Assembly: GCA_016715985.1 (NCBI GenBank)
Contig: JADJXD010000001.1
Span: 2,170,001 to 2,234,000 of the forward strand
Direction: 5' to 3'
Source of the DNA: Saprospiraceae bacterium
GTDB taxonomy: Bacteria; Bacteroidota; Bacteroidia; Chitinophagales; Saprospiraceae
Length of the DNA stretch: 64,000 nucleotides
Made by a program: the position numbers and the translations under genes. Shown here in pieces: positions 17,907-28,300 of the stretch. Within the stretch, counting starts at the first letter, position 1, and every line of letters begins with the position of its first letter. Under the pieces are notes generated by a model. It saw only the letters and a list, made by a program, of their open reading frames with translations, did no database searches and was not told the DNA's origin.

Positions 17907-18689
17907 TCAGATAACTATTCCCGATATGCTGGATTCTTTGAGGAGTTTTGTTCTGAACTGTTCAGCTTCTTCTTCTTTGAAAAATTGGCCAACCAAAACT
18001 CTAAACACAACTTTACCGTCGTGTACTTCATTGACCACATTTACCGGCTCACTATACTTTTCTCTGAAAAATTTAACTTGTGTATCCGCACTTTCATAGG
18101 AACTAAATACCCCACTCTGAATCCGATATGCCTTTTGATCCAGATTCTGATGAAAATACCTTAGAAAATCTTCCGATGTCATCAGTAACTCTGCATTCTG
18201 ATATTCCAGTGCTTCTTTTTTTGCAGAAGGCGAACTGTTGACATCATGCCGGACTATATTGTTCTCTGCGCCGGATTTATGTTTGTCGAGTATTGATGCC
18301 AGAACCCGTGGTGTTACGGTCTCTTCAATTCGCTCCAGCATCTGACCCTGTGCATTTAAAATTATAATGGTGGGGAGATATTTGACAGAAAACTGTTTCT
18401 TCATCTCAAAACCTGATATATCATCTATATCTACTCTTAACTGTACAAAAGACTCTTCCATGATCCGGACGATTTGTTTGTCATTATAGGTTGTTTGATC
18501 CATCCATCTGCATGGAGCGCACCATTTGGCGGAGAAGTCCACAAAGATGAGTTTACCTTCCGCAACTGCTATTTGCCGGGCTTCTTCAATGCTTTTAACA
18601 GCTTGATGTGTTTCGCGGTTGTTACCTGACATACTCAAATGAAATAACAATACTGAAAAAACGCAGATACTACGTATTAAGGTTTTCAT
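17907..18689 (-). CDS. Exported thioredoxin-fold protein with C-terminal SPOR domain
   Basis: 260 residues from ATG 18689; an ATG-less extension to 18749 is open but would precede the signal peptide. Signal peptide MKTLIRSICVFSVLLFHLSM. Residues ~35-140 are a thioredoxin fold with FVDFSAKWCAPCRWMDQT, the active-site Cys57-x-x-Cys60 pair, and VKYLPTIIIL with the cis-proline. Residues ~185-260 are a SPOR domain (YRIQSGVFSSYESADTQVKF, then FRVLVGQFFKEEEAEQF), which binds peptidoglycan stripped of stem peptides. It probably works as a periplasmic thiol reductase held at septal or remodelled wall; that combination is inferred from the domains. It has no operon partner. Confidence 0.85.
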   Translation of the reverse strand: MKTLIRSICVFSVLLFHLSMSGNNRETHQAVKSIEEARQIAVAEGKLIFVDFSAKWCAPCRWMDQTTYNDKQIVRIMEESFVQLRVDIDDISGFEMKKQFSVKYLPTIIILNAQGQMLERIEETVTPRVLASILDKHKSGAENNIVRHDVNSSPSAKKEALEYQNAELLMTSEDFLRYFHQNLDQKAYRIQSGVFSSYESADTQVKFFREKYSEPVNVVNEVHDGKVVFRVLVGQFFKEEEAEQFRTKLLKESSISGIVI

Positions 18690-18954
18690 CGCCTGAAGAT
18701 TAATAAAAATGAATAAATTACTGTTTCGGGAACAGATCTTTTGTAACATATAAATTTAATTATTCATATATTACTAATTGATAATCTGTTAGGTGATGTA
18801 ATACAATTTTGATACCAAAGCACACTTCTGATTGTAAATAAAAATCATTTTATCGAAAATAAACTATATATTTAATTGATTATATGACGATTACGCAGTA
18901 TAATAAAATTTAATTTTTAATTAAATTTCTTTTGCTTAAATAACCTCATTCTTC

Positions 18955-19190
18955 GTTCTGCATTCGTCATTCGTCATTCTGCATTCGTCATTTCCTATGG
19001 CTGGGAAGCGCAGAAGGAACATCAACAACAACTATGTTCCCATTCTTCGTTCTGCATTCGTCATTCGTCATTTCCATTGGCTAGGAAGCGCAGAAGGAAC
19101 ATCAACAACAACTACGCTCTCATTCGTCGTTCTGCATTCGTCATTCTGCATTCGTCATTCGTCATTCGTCATTCGTCATTCGTCATTTCC
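18955..19190. repeat. Heptamer microsatellite (ATTCGTC)n, interrupted
   Basis: Runs of CATTCGTCATTCGTCATT interleave with TCTGCATTCGTC and with the GGCTGGGAAGCGCAG repeats. The longest uninterrupted run is near 19,150-19,187 (at least five units). Such tracts change copy number by slippage. It lies between genes, so no phase-variable reading frame is evident. Confidence 0.8.
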
Positions 19191-19352
19191 TATGGCTGGG
19201 AAGTCTTTTCGCCCAACAAACCCGTTGTTGTTGATATACCTTCAGGCTAGGAAGCGCAGAAGGAACATCAACAACAACTACGCTCTCATTCGTCATTCGT
19301 CATTTGTCATTTCCTATGGCTGGGAAGCACAAAAGGAACATCAACACAAACT
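18999..19352. repeat. Cluster of GGCTRGGAAGCGCAGAAGG repeats, one complete hairpin copy
   Basis: Right-half copies at 18999-19033 and 19079-19113, a complete hairpin copy at 19198-19279 (arms 19224-19235 and 19267-19278, perfect over 12 bp) and a diverged copy at 19318-19352. They are the same family as 12086-12166. The partial copies share the same left break point, just before GGCTRGGAAG. Confidence 0.85.
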
Positions 19353-19449
19353 GCCATAACTCCTAAAACCCGATCATCGCAGTTTGCAACTGTGATTCGT
19401 CCATATTGACTCAAGTTACAGACTTTATGAAACCTGATAATGTAAAAAA

Positions 19450-19593
19450 GTCCCGTAGGGACGAAATCTTTGTAGAAAAAAAATGGACACAATGATAGCG
19501 CCTTAGGTGCGGAACAATAGTATAGTTTCGCTCCGCTGGAGCTGAATACAAACGCTGTTGTCATTGCTACAAAGATATCGCTCCGCTGGAGCT
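19450..19593. repeat. REP-like repeats, one direct and two inverted-type units
   Basis: 19450-19515 is GTCCCGTAGGGAC, then CGAAATCTTTGTAG and a GCGCCTTAGGTGCGGAAC hairpin. Then come TTTCGCTCCGCTGGAGCTGA at 19527-19546 and, in the opposite sense, GCTACAAAGATATCGCTCCG followed by CTGGAGCT, ending near 19593. The last is the reverse complement of the constant CGATATCTTTGTAG core with a different hairpin attached. Confidence 0.85.
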
Positions 19594-20031
19594 AAGCACC
19601 ATCAACAAATAAACCCTATCAACCGATCTGCTCTTCTCGCCCCCAACCGTGAAGCCTGTCAGCCTTCGGATGGGGGAGATCATCCCCCTAAGTCAACTTA
19701 CCATACCCGTCTGACCACTACATAGGTGGGAAGGTCAGCAAATCCGCAATTTAGCAATTTAGCAATTCAACTTGCTCTTCTCGCCCCCGACCCCTGAAGG
19801 GGAGACCAACCCACATAAACGATTAAACAAATAAACAGAATAGTTTATAGCTCGTAGTTAGTAGGTAATAAATAGTAGCTCGTGGGTTGGCGGTAGTTAT
19901 CAACCTTATCAACCCCCATCAACCCCATCACCCATTGTCTCTCCACACCTTAAATCCTTTATCTGTTCTCAGATTCAAAAAAGGTTGTAACTTGCGGCCT
20001 GAATTTTTAATGCTTAAACAGCTTAACAACC

Positions 20032-21030
20032 ATGTCCAAAATACTTGCTGCAATCACGTCTGTCGGAGGATTCGTGCCGGAAGATAAACTAACCAATGCT
20101 GATCTGGAAAAAATGGTAGATACCAACGACGAATGGATCACCACCCGAACAGGTATCAAAGAACGAAGAATCATGCGAACTCCCGGGAAGGCTACTTCAG
20201 ATATGGGGGTGGAAGTGGTCAATGAAATCATCCGAAAGTCCGGAATCAAACCGGAAGATATAGAACTCCTGATTTGTGCTACAGTCACAGCAGATATGAT
20301 GTTTCCCGATACTGCCAATACCATTTTAGATAAAGTAGGTGCAAAAAATGCATTCGGATATGATATAAATGCCGCATGCTCCGGATTTTTATTTGCACTG
20401 ACTACAGGCGCTAAATTTATTGAATCCGGAATGTATAAAAATGTCATTGTCATTGGTGCAGATATGATGTCTTCAATCGTGGATTATACAGACAGAACGA
20501 CCTGTATTATTTTTGGAGATGGAGCCGGTGGTGTATTACTTCAACCCGCTGACGATGGCACCGGAGTGAAAGACTCCATACTCCGATCAGATGGATCGGG
20601 ACGTGAATTCCTGCACATGAAAGGTGGTGGCTCGCTGCGTCCTGCTACCTTTGAAACCGTTCAGAACAGAGAACATTTTGTATATCAGGACGGTAAACCC
20701 GTTTTTAAAGCAGCCGTAACAGGAATGGTGACAACTATTAAACAACTACTGGAGCGCAATCAACTGGATATAAATGAAATCGATTGGTTGGTTCCGCATC
20801 AGGCGAATATGCGGATTATCAATGCTGTTGCTGACCAACTGGATTTTCCCAAAGAAAAAGTAATGATCAACATCGAAAAATACGGCAATACCACTGCTGC
20901 TACCCTTCCGCTATGTCTCTGGGAATATGAGCCCAGGCTGAAAAAAGGCGATAAGGTCATGCTCACCGCATTTGGCGGTGGTTTTACCTGGGGCAGTACT
21001 TACCTTATCTGGAACTATGACGGGAAATAA
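20032..21030 (+). CDS. fabH: Beta-ketoacyl-ACP synthase III
   Basis: 332 residues, the normal FabH length. It condenses acetyl-CoA (or a branched acyl-CoA) with malonyl-ACP to start fatty acid synthesis. The triad is visible: Cys116 in DINAACSGFLFAL, His256 in WLVPHQANMRI and Asn286 in KYGNTTAATLP. The N-terminal WITTRTGIKERR segment is also typical. The FabH paralogues OleC/PqsD-like are excluded mainly by the clean match across the triad. The start is ATG 20032 (MSKILAAITSVGGFVPEDKL). It stands alone, with no other fab gene adjacent. Confidence 0.95.
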   Translation: MSKILAAITSVGGFVPEDKLTNADLEKMVDTNDEWITTRTGIKERRIMRTPGKATSDMGVEVVNEIIRKSGIKPEDIELLICATVTADMMFPDTANTILDKVGAKNAFGYDINAACSGFLFALTTGAKFIESGMYKNVIVIGADMMSSIVDYTDRTTCIIFGDGAGGVLLQPADDGTGVKDSILRSDGSGREFLHMKGGGSLRPATFETVQNREHFVYQDGKPVFKAAVTGMVTTIKQLLERNQLDINEIDWLVPHQANMRIINAVADQLDFPKEKVMINIEKYGNTTAATLPLCLWEYEPRLKKGDKVMLTAFGGGFTWGSTYLIWNYDGK

Positions 21031-21266
21031 AAATGGCTTAGGCTCTGTTTACCGGGTGCTTCAATCTCATGTGACTAATCTTTGGTAAATTTCGCGCTAA
21101 GCCATAAACAACCTTTTCTTGAGAGACTACTGCATTATTATACTGTCTATCACATAATTAAAAAATTCTTTAATAGAATTATATTTCCATATAAAGTAAT
21201 AGTTGTCAGCAATTTACATCACCAAACAACTATTACTTAAAAATCTAAGATAAACCTCAGAGGTCT

Positions 21267-22367
21267 TTAATCTATTTTGATAAATCTCTTTGAAATAACA
21301 TCATCAAATCCAGCTACCTTAACTGAATAAATACCAGCAGGAATATTTACGAGTTTGAATTCATTAGCGTTAGTTAAAGAAGCATTGTCAATAGTCCCTA
21401 CAGTTTCTCCAATTGTATTTAAAATGATAAGTTTAACCTTATCTTTATTATGAAATCCTTCTAAAGTAATATTTACCTTATCTAAAGCAGGATTAGGATA
21501 TAATGTCAAATTTAATTCCGGGCCAGAACATTGCTTTGTAAGAACAGATATTATTTTAAAGGTTGTTTCCGTACCGTCAATATCTACTTGTCTAATCCGA
21601 TATAAGTATTTTGTACCTCCTAAGACTTTATCATCAATAAAAGCATATGATGCTCCACTTATGTCATTAACAGATTTAATCTTTGAAACAACTTCAAAAT
21701 TTGTGTTATCTGAGGACCTTTCGAGAATCATAAAATCACTATTTCTCTCAAATCCGGTTGTCCAGTCTATTATTACTTCGCCACATTCTCCATTTCTCGC
21801 ATTAAAACTTGAAAGATCTATCGGCAGCACATTCTGCACACCTTTACCTGAATCCAATTCATCATTTCCGGTATTGTTAGCAAATGCTTGTGGACAACCA
21901 CCTGCAAATAGAGGCAAAATTGAAATTTGACCATTTGACAATATCGGCGAACAATTATTAGCAATTAATCCCGTTACATTTATTAAAATATTACCACCAC
22001 TTAACCAATTCATTTGAACATTATTGGTTCCTGTAAATGTCTTATTTATTTCACTGTAAACCCAACTAAAACCAGGTCCATTAACATCAGATACACTCAT
22101 TGATCCGTAAATACCAGATAGAGGAAGTTGAACTTGTATCCTCCAACTACCCGGAGGAACAGTACATGATGGATCGCCACCTGCAAGAGCCCAACCAACT
22201 GTAAGAATAGCAGACCCATTTAAGGTAAAACACTCAACGTTGAATCCAAATCCTGTTAATTGCGGATCACAAGAATGTGTGGCACATTGACTAATCCCTC
22301 TATTGAAGCATGCCAAAAGAAAAATTACTATTACTATTTTCATTACTATTTTCATTATATTATTCAT
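21267..22367 (-). CDS. Secreted protein with T9SS type A sorting domain
   Basis: 366 residues. Signal peptide over residues 1-27 (MNNIMKIVMKIVIVIFLLAC, then FNRGISQ). Residues ~30-190 repeat the N-terminal domain of the HYR protein encoded just upstream: both open with a CDPQLT segment and share PPGSWRIQ/PTGSWRIQ, an NV.MNW/NLPVN turn and VNVTG/VNITG strands. A fibronectin-like segment follows. The last ~85 residues form the type A T9SS sorting domain (LTLYPNPALDKVNITL to YSVKVAGFDDVISKRFIKID), so the protein should be secreted and anchored or released by T9SS. It starts 6 bp after the HYR gene and is the last gene of the surface operon. Confidence 0.85.
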   Translation of the reverse strand: MNNIMKIVMKIVIVIFLLACFNRGISQCATHSCDPQLTGFGFNVECFTLNGSAILTVGWALAGGDPSCTVPPGSWRIQVQLPLSGIYGSMSVSDVNGPGFSWVYSEINKTFTGTNNVQMNWLSGGNILINVTGLIANNCSPILSNGQISILPLFAGGCPQAFANNTGNDELDSGKGVQNVLPIDLSSFNARNGECGEVIIDWTTGFERNSDFMILERSSDNTNFEVVSKIKSVNDISGASYAFIDDKVLGGTKYLYRIRQVDIDGTETTFKIISVLTKQCSGPELNLTLYPNPALDKVNITLEGFHNKDKVKLIILNTIGETVGTIDNASLTNANEFKLVNIPAGIYSVKVAGFDDVISKRFIKID

Positions 22368-22373
22368 TTAAAA

Positions 22374-25300
22374 TTAATTAATGAGGAAGGTTGATTGGGC
22401 TAAATTATTATTTGAATTTTGGTCTCCACCAGTTCCATTTAACAATTGACCAACTGTCTGTGCTTTACTATTGATTGTTGCTGAAGGCCCGTTAGCAGTA
22501 AACTGAAATCCAATAATACTTGACTGACCAGGATTTATTATTACCCCAGGTTTTGAAGTACAGAGATAACCAATAAAATTACTATTACACACCCAATCAT
22601 TGTTATTGGTCACCACACCTCCGAATACATTCGCTGACAAAAACAATTCTGAATGAGCAGTACTGAAAAACGCGTCTGCAGGTCTTGTTATCAAAATACT
22701 AATTTGAGTATTATTAGGATTTGCACCAATATTATCAATCACATAAATAGCATCTCTGGTTTGATTCAAATTGAAATTGGCAGCATCAATTAAAAAAGTC
22801 GTTGTAAACTCTGTCTGATTGGCACACACACCGTTGACTGTTATTGTAAAGGAACAAGTATTATTAACATTACCCGCAGCATCTGTAGCTGTGTAAGTTA
22901 TAGTAGTAGTTCCGAGTGGGAATGCAGACCCATTGGTCAATCCCCCTGTCAGCGATGATGTCTGAACAACAGTTACACCAGGGCAATTATCGAAGAATGT
23001 CGGTTCAGCCCATGTCACACTTGCACTACATGCATTAGGTGCTGCCGAAACTGTAATATTAACCGGACAGCCTGTGACGGATGGTGGTGTGTTATCGTTG
23101 ACCTGAATAATGAGGGTACAGGTTCCCATATTGCCTGCAGCGTCTGTTCCTGTAAAAGTAATGGTGGTAGTACCTTTAGGGAATACACCTGTAATAAATG
23201 ATCCAAAATCACTGACTGTCACTGCATTATTTGCTGCAGCAGTTGAACTGACCACAGCACAATTATCTGCCCAGACAGGTTTTATAATACTGCGTGCAGC
23301 TGCACAAGAATTAGCGTCTGTTGGTAAGGTTATGGTCCCACCACAGGTGTATCCTACAATCGCTGCTCCAACAACTGGAATTGATTGGACGGTAGGGTTT
23401 TGGTTGTCATTTACGGTAACATTAAACTGACAACTGGATTCATTCCCACAATTATCCGTAGCCGTACAGGTTACAACGGTAGTTCCAACCGGAAACGCAC
23501 TGCCTGATGGTAACGAACAACTCACTGGTACATTTCTATCCAGATAACTGTCGTCTATCGGAAGTAAAAGTCCTGCAGGTTGTACTGTTGTAAACCACAT
23601 GTAGCGATTACCTCCAACTACTGATGCAATCAAATCTGCCGGATTTGTTCTCGTGGTAGTCCAAACCGGAGCTCCTCCACCAGGAACTATATAAGTTCAT
23701 ATCTACTGCCAAAACACCTCCGTTATCTCTGAACACCCACTCAAAAGTGTACCAACCCGAGCTCCCAACTACGTGGCTTGAAGGTACTAAAGTATGGAGA
23801 TCATTCCTTTTTGCATAGTTTGTATTGTTTGTTCCGTTTACATACACTGCTCCGCCTATCGCTGAAACATGAAACACAAAATCTCTAAGATGCCCTCCTG
23901 CCTGATTGCTGGATGCAGAAGATATATCAAATCCATAAGTATTAGCACCTACTGCCGGATTGGTCAAATCTATATAAACATCGACCTTCGTTTTATACCC
24001 TAATCCAAATTCATTGGTATAACCTCCCAACCTACTGAACACTCCTCCAAATCCATTAACCAATCCGTTGGAATTTATTTCTCCATGTCTCGTTCCCGTT
24101 TTAGAGGCTATTCCATTTGTACCAGTTGCTACTCCACTCAGAACACTGTTATAATTATTCCAGTCGGATGATGCACTAACATTAGCCCCTGAAAAATAAG
24201 CTGGGTCTTCAAATCCCTGAAAATATCCCGTATCTATCGCAGTCGGAGCAGCAAACGTAACTATTGCCGTACATAAGCCCGCTTCTGCACTCGCTACGAT
24301 GTCACTTGGACATGGTGCTATAACAGGATTTGTATCATCTTCGACCGTAATCGTCTGTACACAAGGTACTAAATTCACATTTCCAGCCAGATCCGTCGCA
24401 ATAAATGTCCTGACTATTGGACCAGTAGCTCTGCAATCTATAGTGCTTAAACCTGTCCTGTCCTCCGTAAAACTAACAACCACGCCAGAACAATTATCAC
24501 TTGCAGTAGCCATGCCCGTAGCATATGGATCCCTGTCGTCAGGATTACTAACCATTACCGCAGGTGGACAATATGTGATAACAGGAGCCTCATTGTCATT
24601 TATAGTAACATTAAACTGACAACTGGATTCATTCCCACAATTATCCGTAGCCGTACAGGTTACAACGGTAGTTCCAACCGGAAACGCACTGCCTGATGGT
24701 AACGAACAACTCACTGGTACATTTCTATCCAGATAACTGTCGTCTATCGGAAGTAAAAGTCCTGCAGGTTGTACTGTCGTAAACCACATGTAGCGATTAC
24801 CTCCAACTACTGATGCAATCAAATCTGCCGGATTTGTTCTCGTGGTAGTCCAAACCGGAGCTCCTCCACCAGAACTATATAAGTTCATATCTACTGCCAA
24901 AACACCTCCGTTATCTCTGAACACCCACTCAAAAGTGTACCAACCCGAGCTCCCAACTACGTGGCTTGAAGGTACTAAAGTATGGAGATCATTCCTTTTT
25001 GCATAGTTTGTATTGTTTGTTCCGTTTACATACACTGCTCCGCCTATCGCTGAAACATGAAACACAAAATCTCTAAGATGCCCTCCTGCCTGATTGCTGG
25101 ATGCAGAAGATATATCAAATCCATAAGTATTAGCACCTACTGCCGGATTGGTCAAATCTATATAAACATCGACCTTCGTTTTATACCCTAATCCAAATTC
25201 ATTGGTATAACCTCCCAACCTACTGAACACTCCTCCAAATCCATTAACCAATCCGTTGGAATTTATTTCTCCATGTCTCGTTCCCGTTTTAGAGGCTATT

Positions 25301-28300
25301 CCATTTGTACCAGTTGCTACTCCACTCAGAACACTGTTATAATTATTCCAGTCGGATGATGCACTAACATTAGCCCCTGAAAAATAAGCTGGGTCTTCAA
25401 ATCCCTGAAAATATCCCGTATCTATCGCAGTCGGAGCAGCAAACGTAACTATTGCCGTACATAAGCCCGCTTCTGCACTCGCTACGATGTCACTTGGACA
25501 TGGTGCTATAACAGGATTTGTATCATCTTCGACCGTAATCGTCTGTACACAAGGTACTAAATTCACATTTCCAGCCGGATCCGTCGCAATAAATGTCCTG
25601 ACTATTGGACCAGTAGCTCTGCAATCTATAGTGCTTAAACCTGTCCTGTCCTCCGTAAAACTAACAACCACGCCAGAACAATTATCACTTGCAGTAGCCA
25701 TGCCCGTAGCATATGGATCCCTGTCGTCAGGATTACTAACCATTACCGCAGGTGGACAATATGTGATAACAGGAGCCTCATTGTCATTTATAGTAACATT
25801 AAACTGACAACTGGATTCATTCCCACAATTATCCGTAGCCGTACAGGTTACAACGGTAGTTCCAACCGGAAACGCACTGCCTGATGGTAACGAACAACTC
25901 ACTGGTACATTTCTATCCAGATAACTGTCGTCTATCGGAAGTAAAAGTCCTGCAGGTTGTACTGTCGTAAACCACATGTAGCGATTACCTCCAACTACTG
26001 ATGCAATCAAATCTGCCGGATTTGTTCTCGTGGTAGTCCAAACCGGAGCTCCTCCACCAGAACTATATAAGTTCATATCTACTGCCAAAACACCTCCGTT
26101 ATCTCTGAACACCCACTCAAAAGTGTACCAACCCGAGCTCCCAACTACGTGGCTTGAAGGTACTAAAGTATGGAGATCATTCCTTTTTGCATAGTTTGTA
26201 TTGTTTGTTCCGTTTACATACACTGCTCCGCCTATCGCTGAAACATGAAACACAAAATCTCTAAGATGCCCTCCTGCCTGATTGCTGGATGCAGAAGATA
26301 TATCAAATCCATAAGTATTAGCACCTACTGCCGGATTGGTCAAATCTATATAAACATCGACCTTCGTTTTATACCCTAATCCAAATTCATTGGTATAACC
26401 TCCCAACCTACTGAACACTCCTCCAAATCCATTAACCAATCCGTTGGAATTTATTTCTCCATGTCTCGTTCCCGTTTTAGAGGCTATTCCATTTGTACCA
26501 GTTGCTACTCCACTCAGAACACTGTTATAATTATTCCAGTCGGATGATGCACTAACATTAGCCCCTGAAAAATAAGCTGGGTCTTCAAATCCCTGAAAAT
26601 ATCCCGTATCTATCGCAGTCGGAGCAGCAAACGTAACTATTGCCGTACATAAGCCCGCTTCTGCACTCGCTACGATGTCACTTGGACATGGTGCTATAAC
26701 AGGATTTGTATCATCTTCGACCGTAATCGTCTGTACACAAGGTACTAAATTCACATTTCCAGCCGGATCCGTCGCAATAAATGTCCTGACTATTGGACCA
26801 GTAGCTCTGCAATCTATAGTGCTTAAACCTGTCCTGTCCTCCGTAAAACTAACAACCACGCCAGAACAATTATCACTTGCAGTAGCCATGCCCGTAGCAT
26901 ATGGATCCCTGTCGTCAGGATTACTAACCATTACCGCAGGTGGACAATATGTGATAACAGGAGCCTCATTGTCATTTATAGTAACATTAAACTGACAACT
27001 GGATTCATTCCCACAATTATCCGTAGCCGTACAGGTTACAACGGTAGTTCCAACCGGAAACGCACTGCCTGATGGTAACGAACAACTCACTGGTACATTT
27101 CTATCCAGATAACTGTCGTCTATCGGAAGTAAAAGTCCTGCAGGTTGTACTGTTGTAAACCACATGTAGCGATTACCTCCAACTACTGATGCAATCAAAT
27201 CTGCCGGATTTGTTCTCGTGGTAGTCCAAACCGGAGCTCCTCCACCAGAACTATATAAGTTCATATCTACTGCCAAAACACCTCCGTTATCTCTGAACAC
27301 CCACTCAAAAGTGTACCAACCCGAGCTCCCAACTACGTGGCTTGAAGGTACTAAAGTATGGAGATCATTCCTTTTTGCATAGTTTGTATTGTTTGTTCCG
27401 TTTACATACACTGCTCCGCCTATCGCTGAAACATGAAACACAAAATCTCTAAGATGCCCTCCTGCCTGATTGCTGGATGCAGAAGATATATCAAATCCAT
27501 AAGTATTAGCACCTACTGCCGGATTGGTCAAATCTATATAAACATCGACCTTCGTTTTATACCCTAATCCAAATTCATTGGTATAACCTCCCAACCTACT
27601 GAACACTCCTCCAAATCCATTAACCAATCCGTTGGAATTTATTTCTCCATGTCTCGTTCCCGTTTTAGAGGCTATTCCATTTGTACCAGTTGCTACTCCA
27701 CTCAGAACACTGTTATAATTATTCCAGTCGGATGATGCACTAACATTAGCCCCTGAAAAATAAGCTGGGTCTTCAAATCCCTGAAAATATCCCGTATCTA
27801 TCGCAGTCGGAGCAGCAAACGTAACTATTGCCGTACATAAGCCCGCTTCTGCACTCGCTACGATGTCACTTGGACATGGTGCTATAACAGGATTTGTATC
27901 ATCTTCGACCGTAATCGTCTGTACACAAGGTACTAAATTCACATTTCCAGCCAGATCCGTAGCAATAAATGTCCTGACTATTGGACCAGTAGCTCTGCAA
28001 TCTATAGTGCTTAAACCTGTCCTGTCCTCCGTAAAACTAACAACCACGCCAGAACAATTATCACTTGCAGTAGCCATGCCCGTAGCATATGGATCCCTGT
28101 CGTCAGGATTACTAACCATTACCGCAGGTGGACAATATGTGATAACAGGAGCCTCATTGTCATTTATAGTAACATTAAACTGACAACTGGATTCATTCCC
28201 ACAATTATCCGTAGCCGTCCAGGTTACAGTGGTCACACCCTTATTCAGAACAATACCATCTAAAGTTGTAACCCCCATTCCCATAGTTACTCCTGACAAT

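Larger units (their letters stand above)
18690..20031. other. Repeat-rich intergenic region, 1342 bp
   Basis: The largest non-coding stretch in the first half of the window. After ~260 bp of AT-rich spacer it holds a heptamer microsatellite, five related hairpin repeats, two REP-like blocks and, at 19770-19812, the block CTCTTCTCGCCCCCGACCCC followed by TGAAGGGGAGACC, which is also the target of the IS4 copies at 52-55 kb. ORFs of 60-120 residues through here read repeat translations and are not genes. Confidence 0.7.

Noticed and set aside
19307..19564. 85-residue minus-strand ORF
   Set aside because: It runs through REP-like repeats and includes the repeat-derived FYKDFVPTGL peptide.
23640..23720. 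Programmed frameshift in the HYR protein
   Set aside because: Only one of four near-identical copies has the extra base and no slippery heptamer is present, so a mutation or assembly error is the simpler explanation.
24299..28183. Four identical 106-residue plus-strand ORFs inside the HYR repeats
   Set aside because: They are antisense shadows of the four repeated coding units. They have no start context and no family match.
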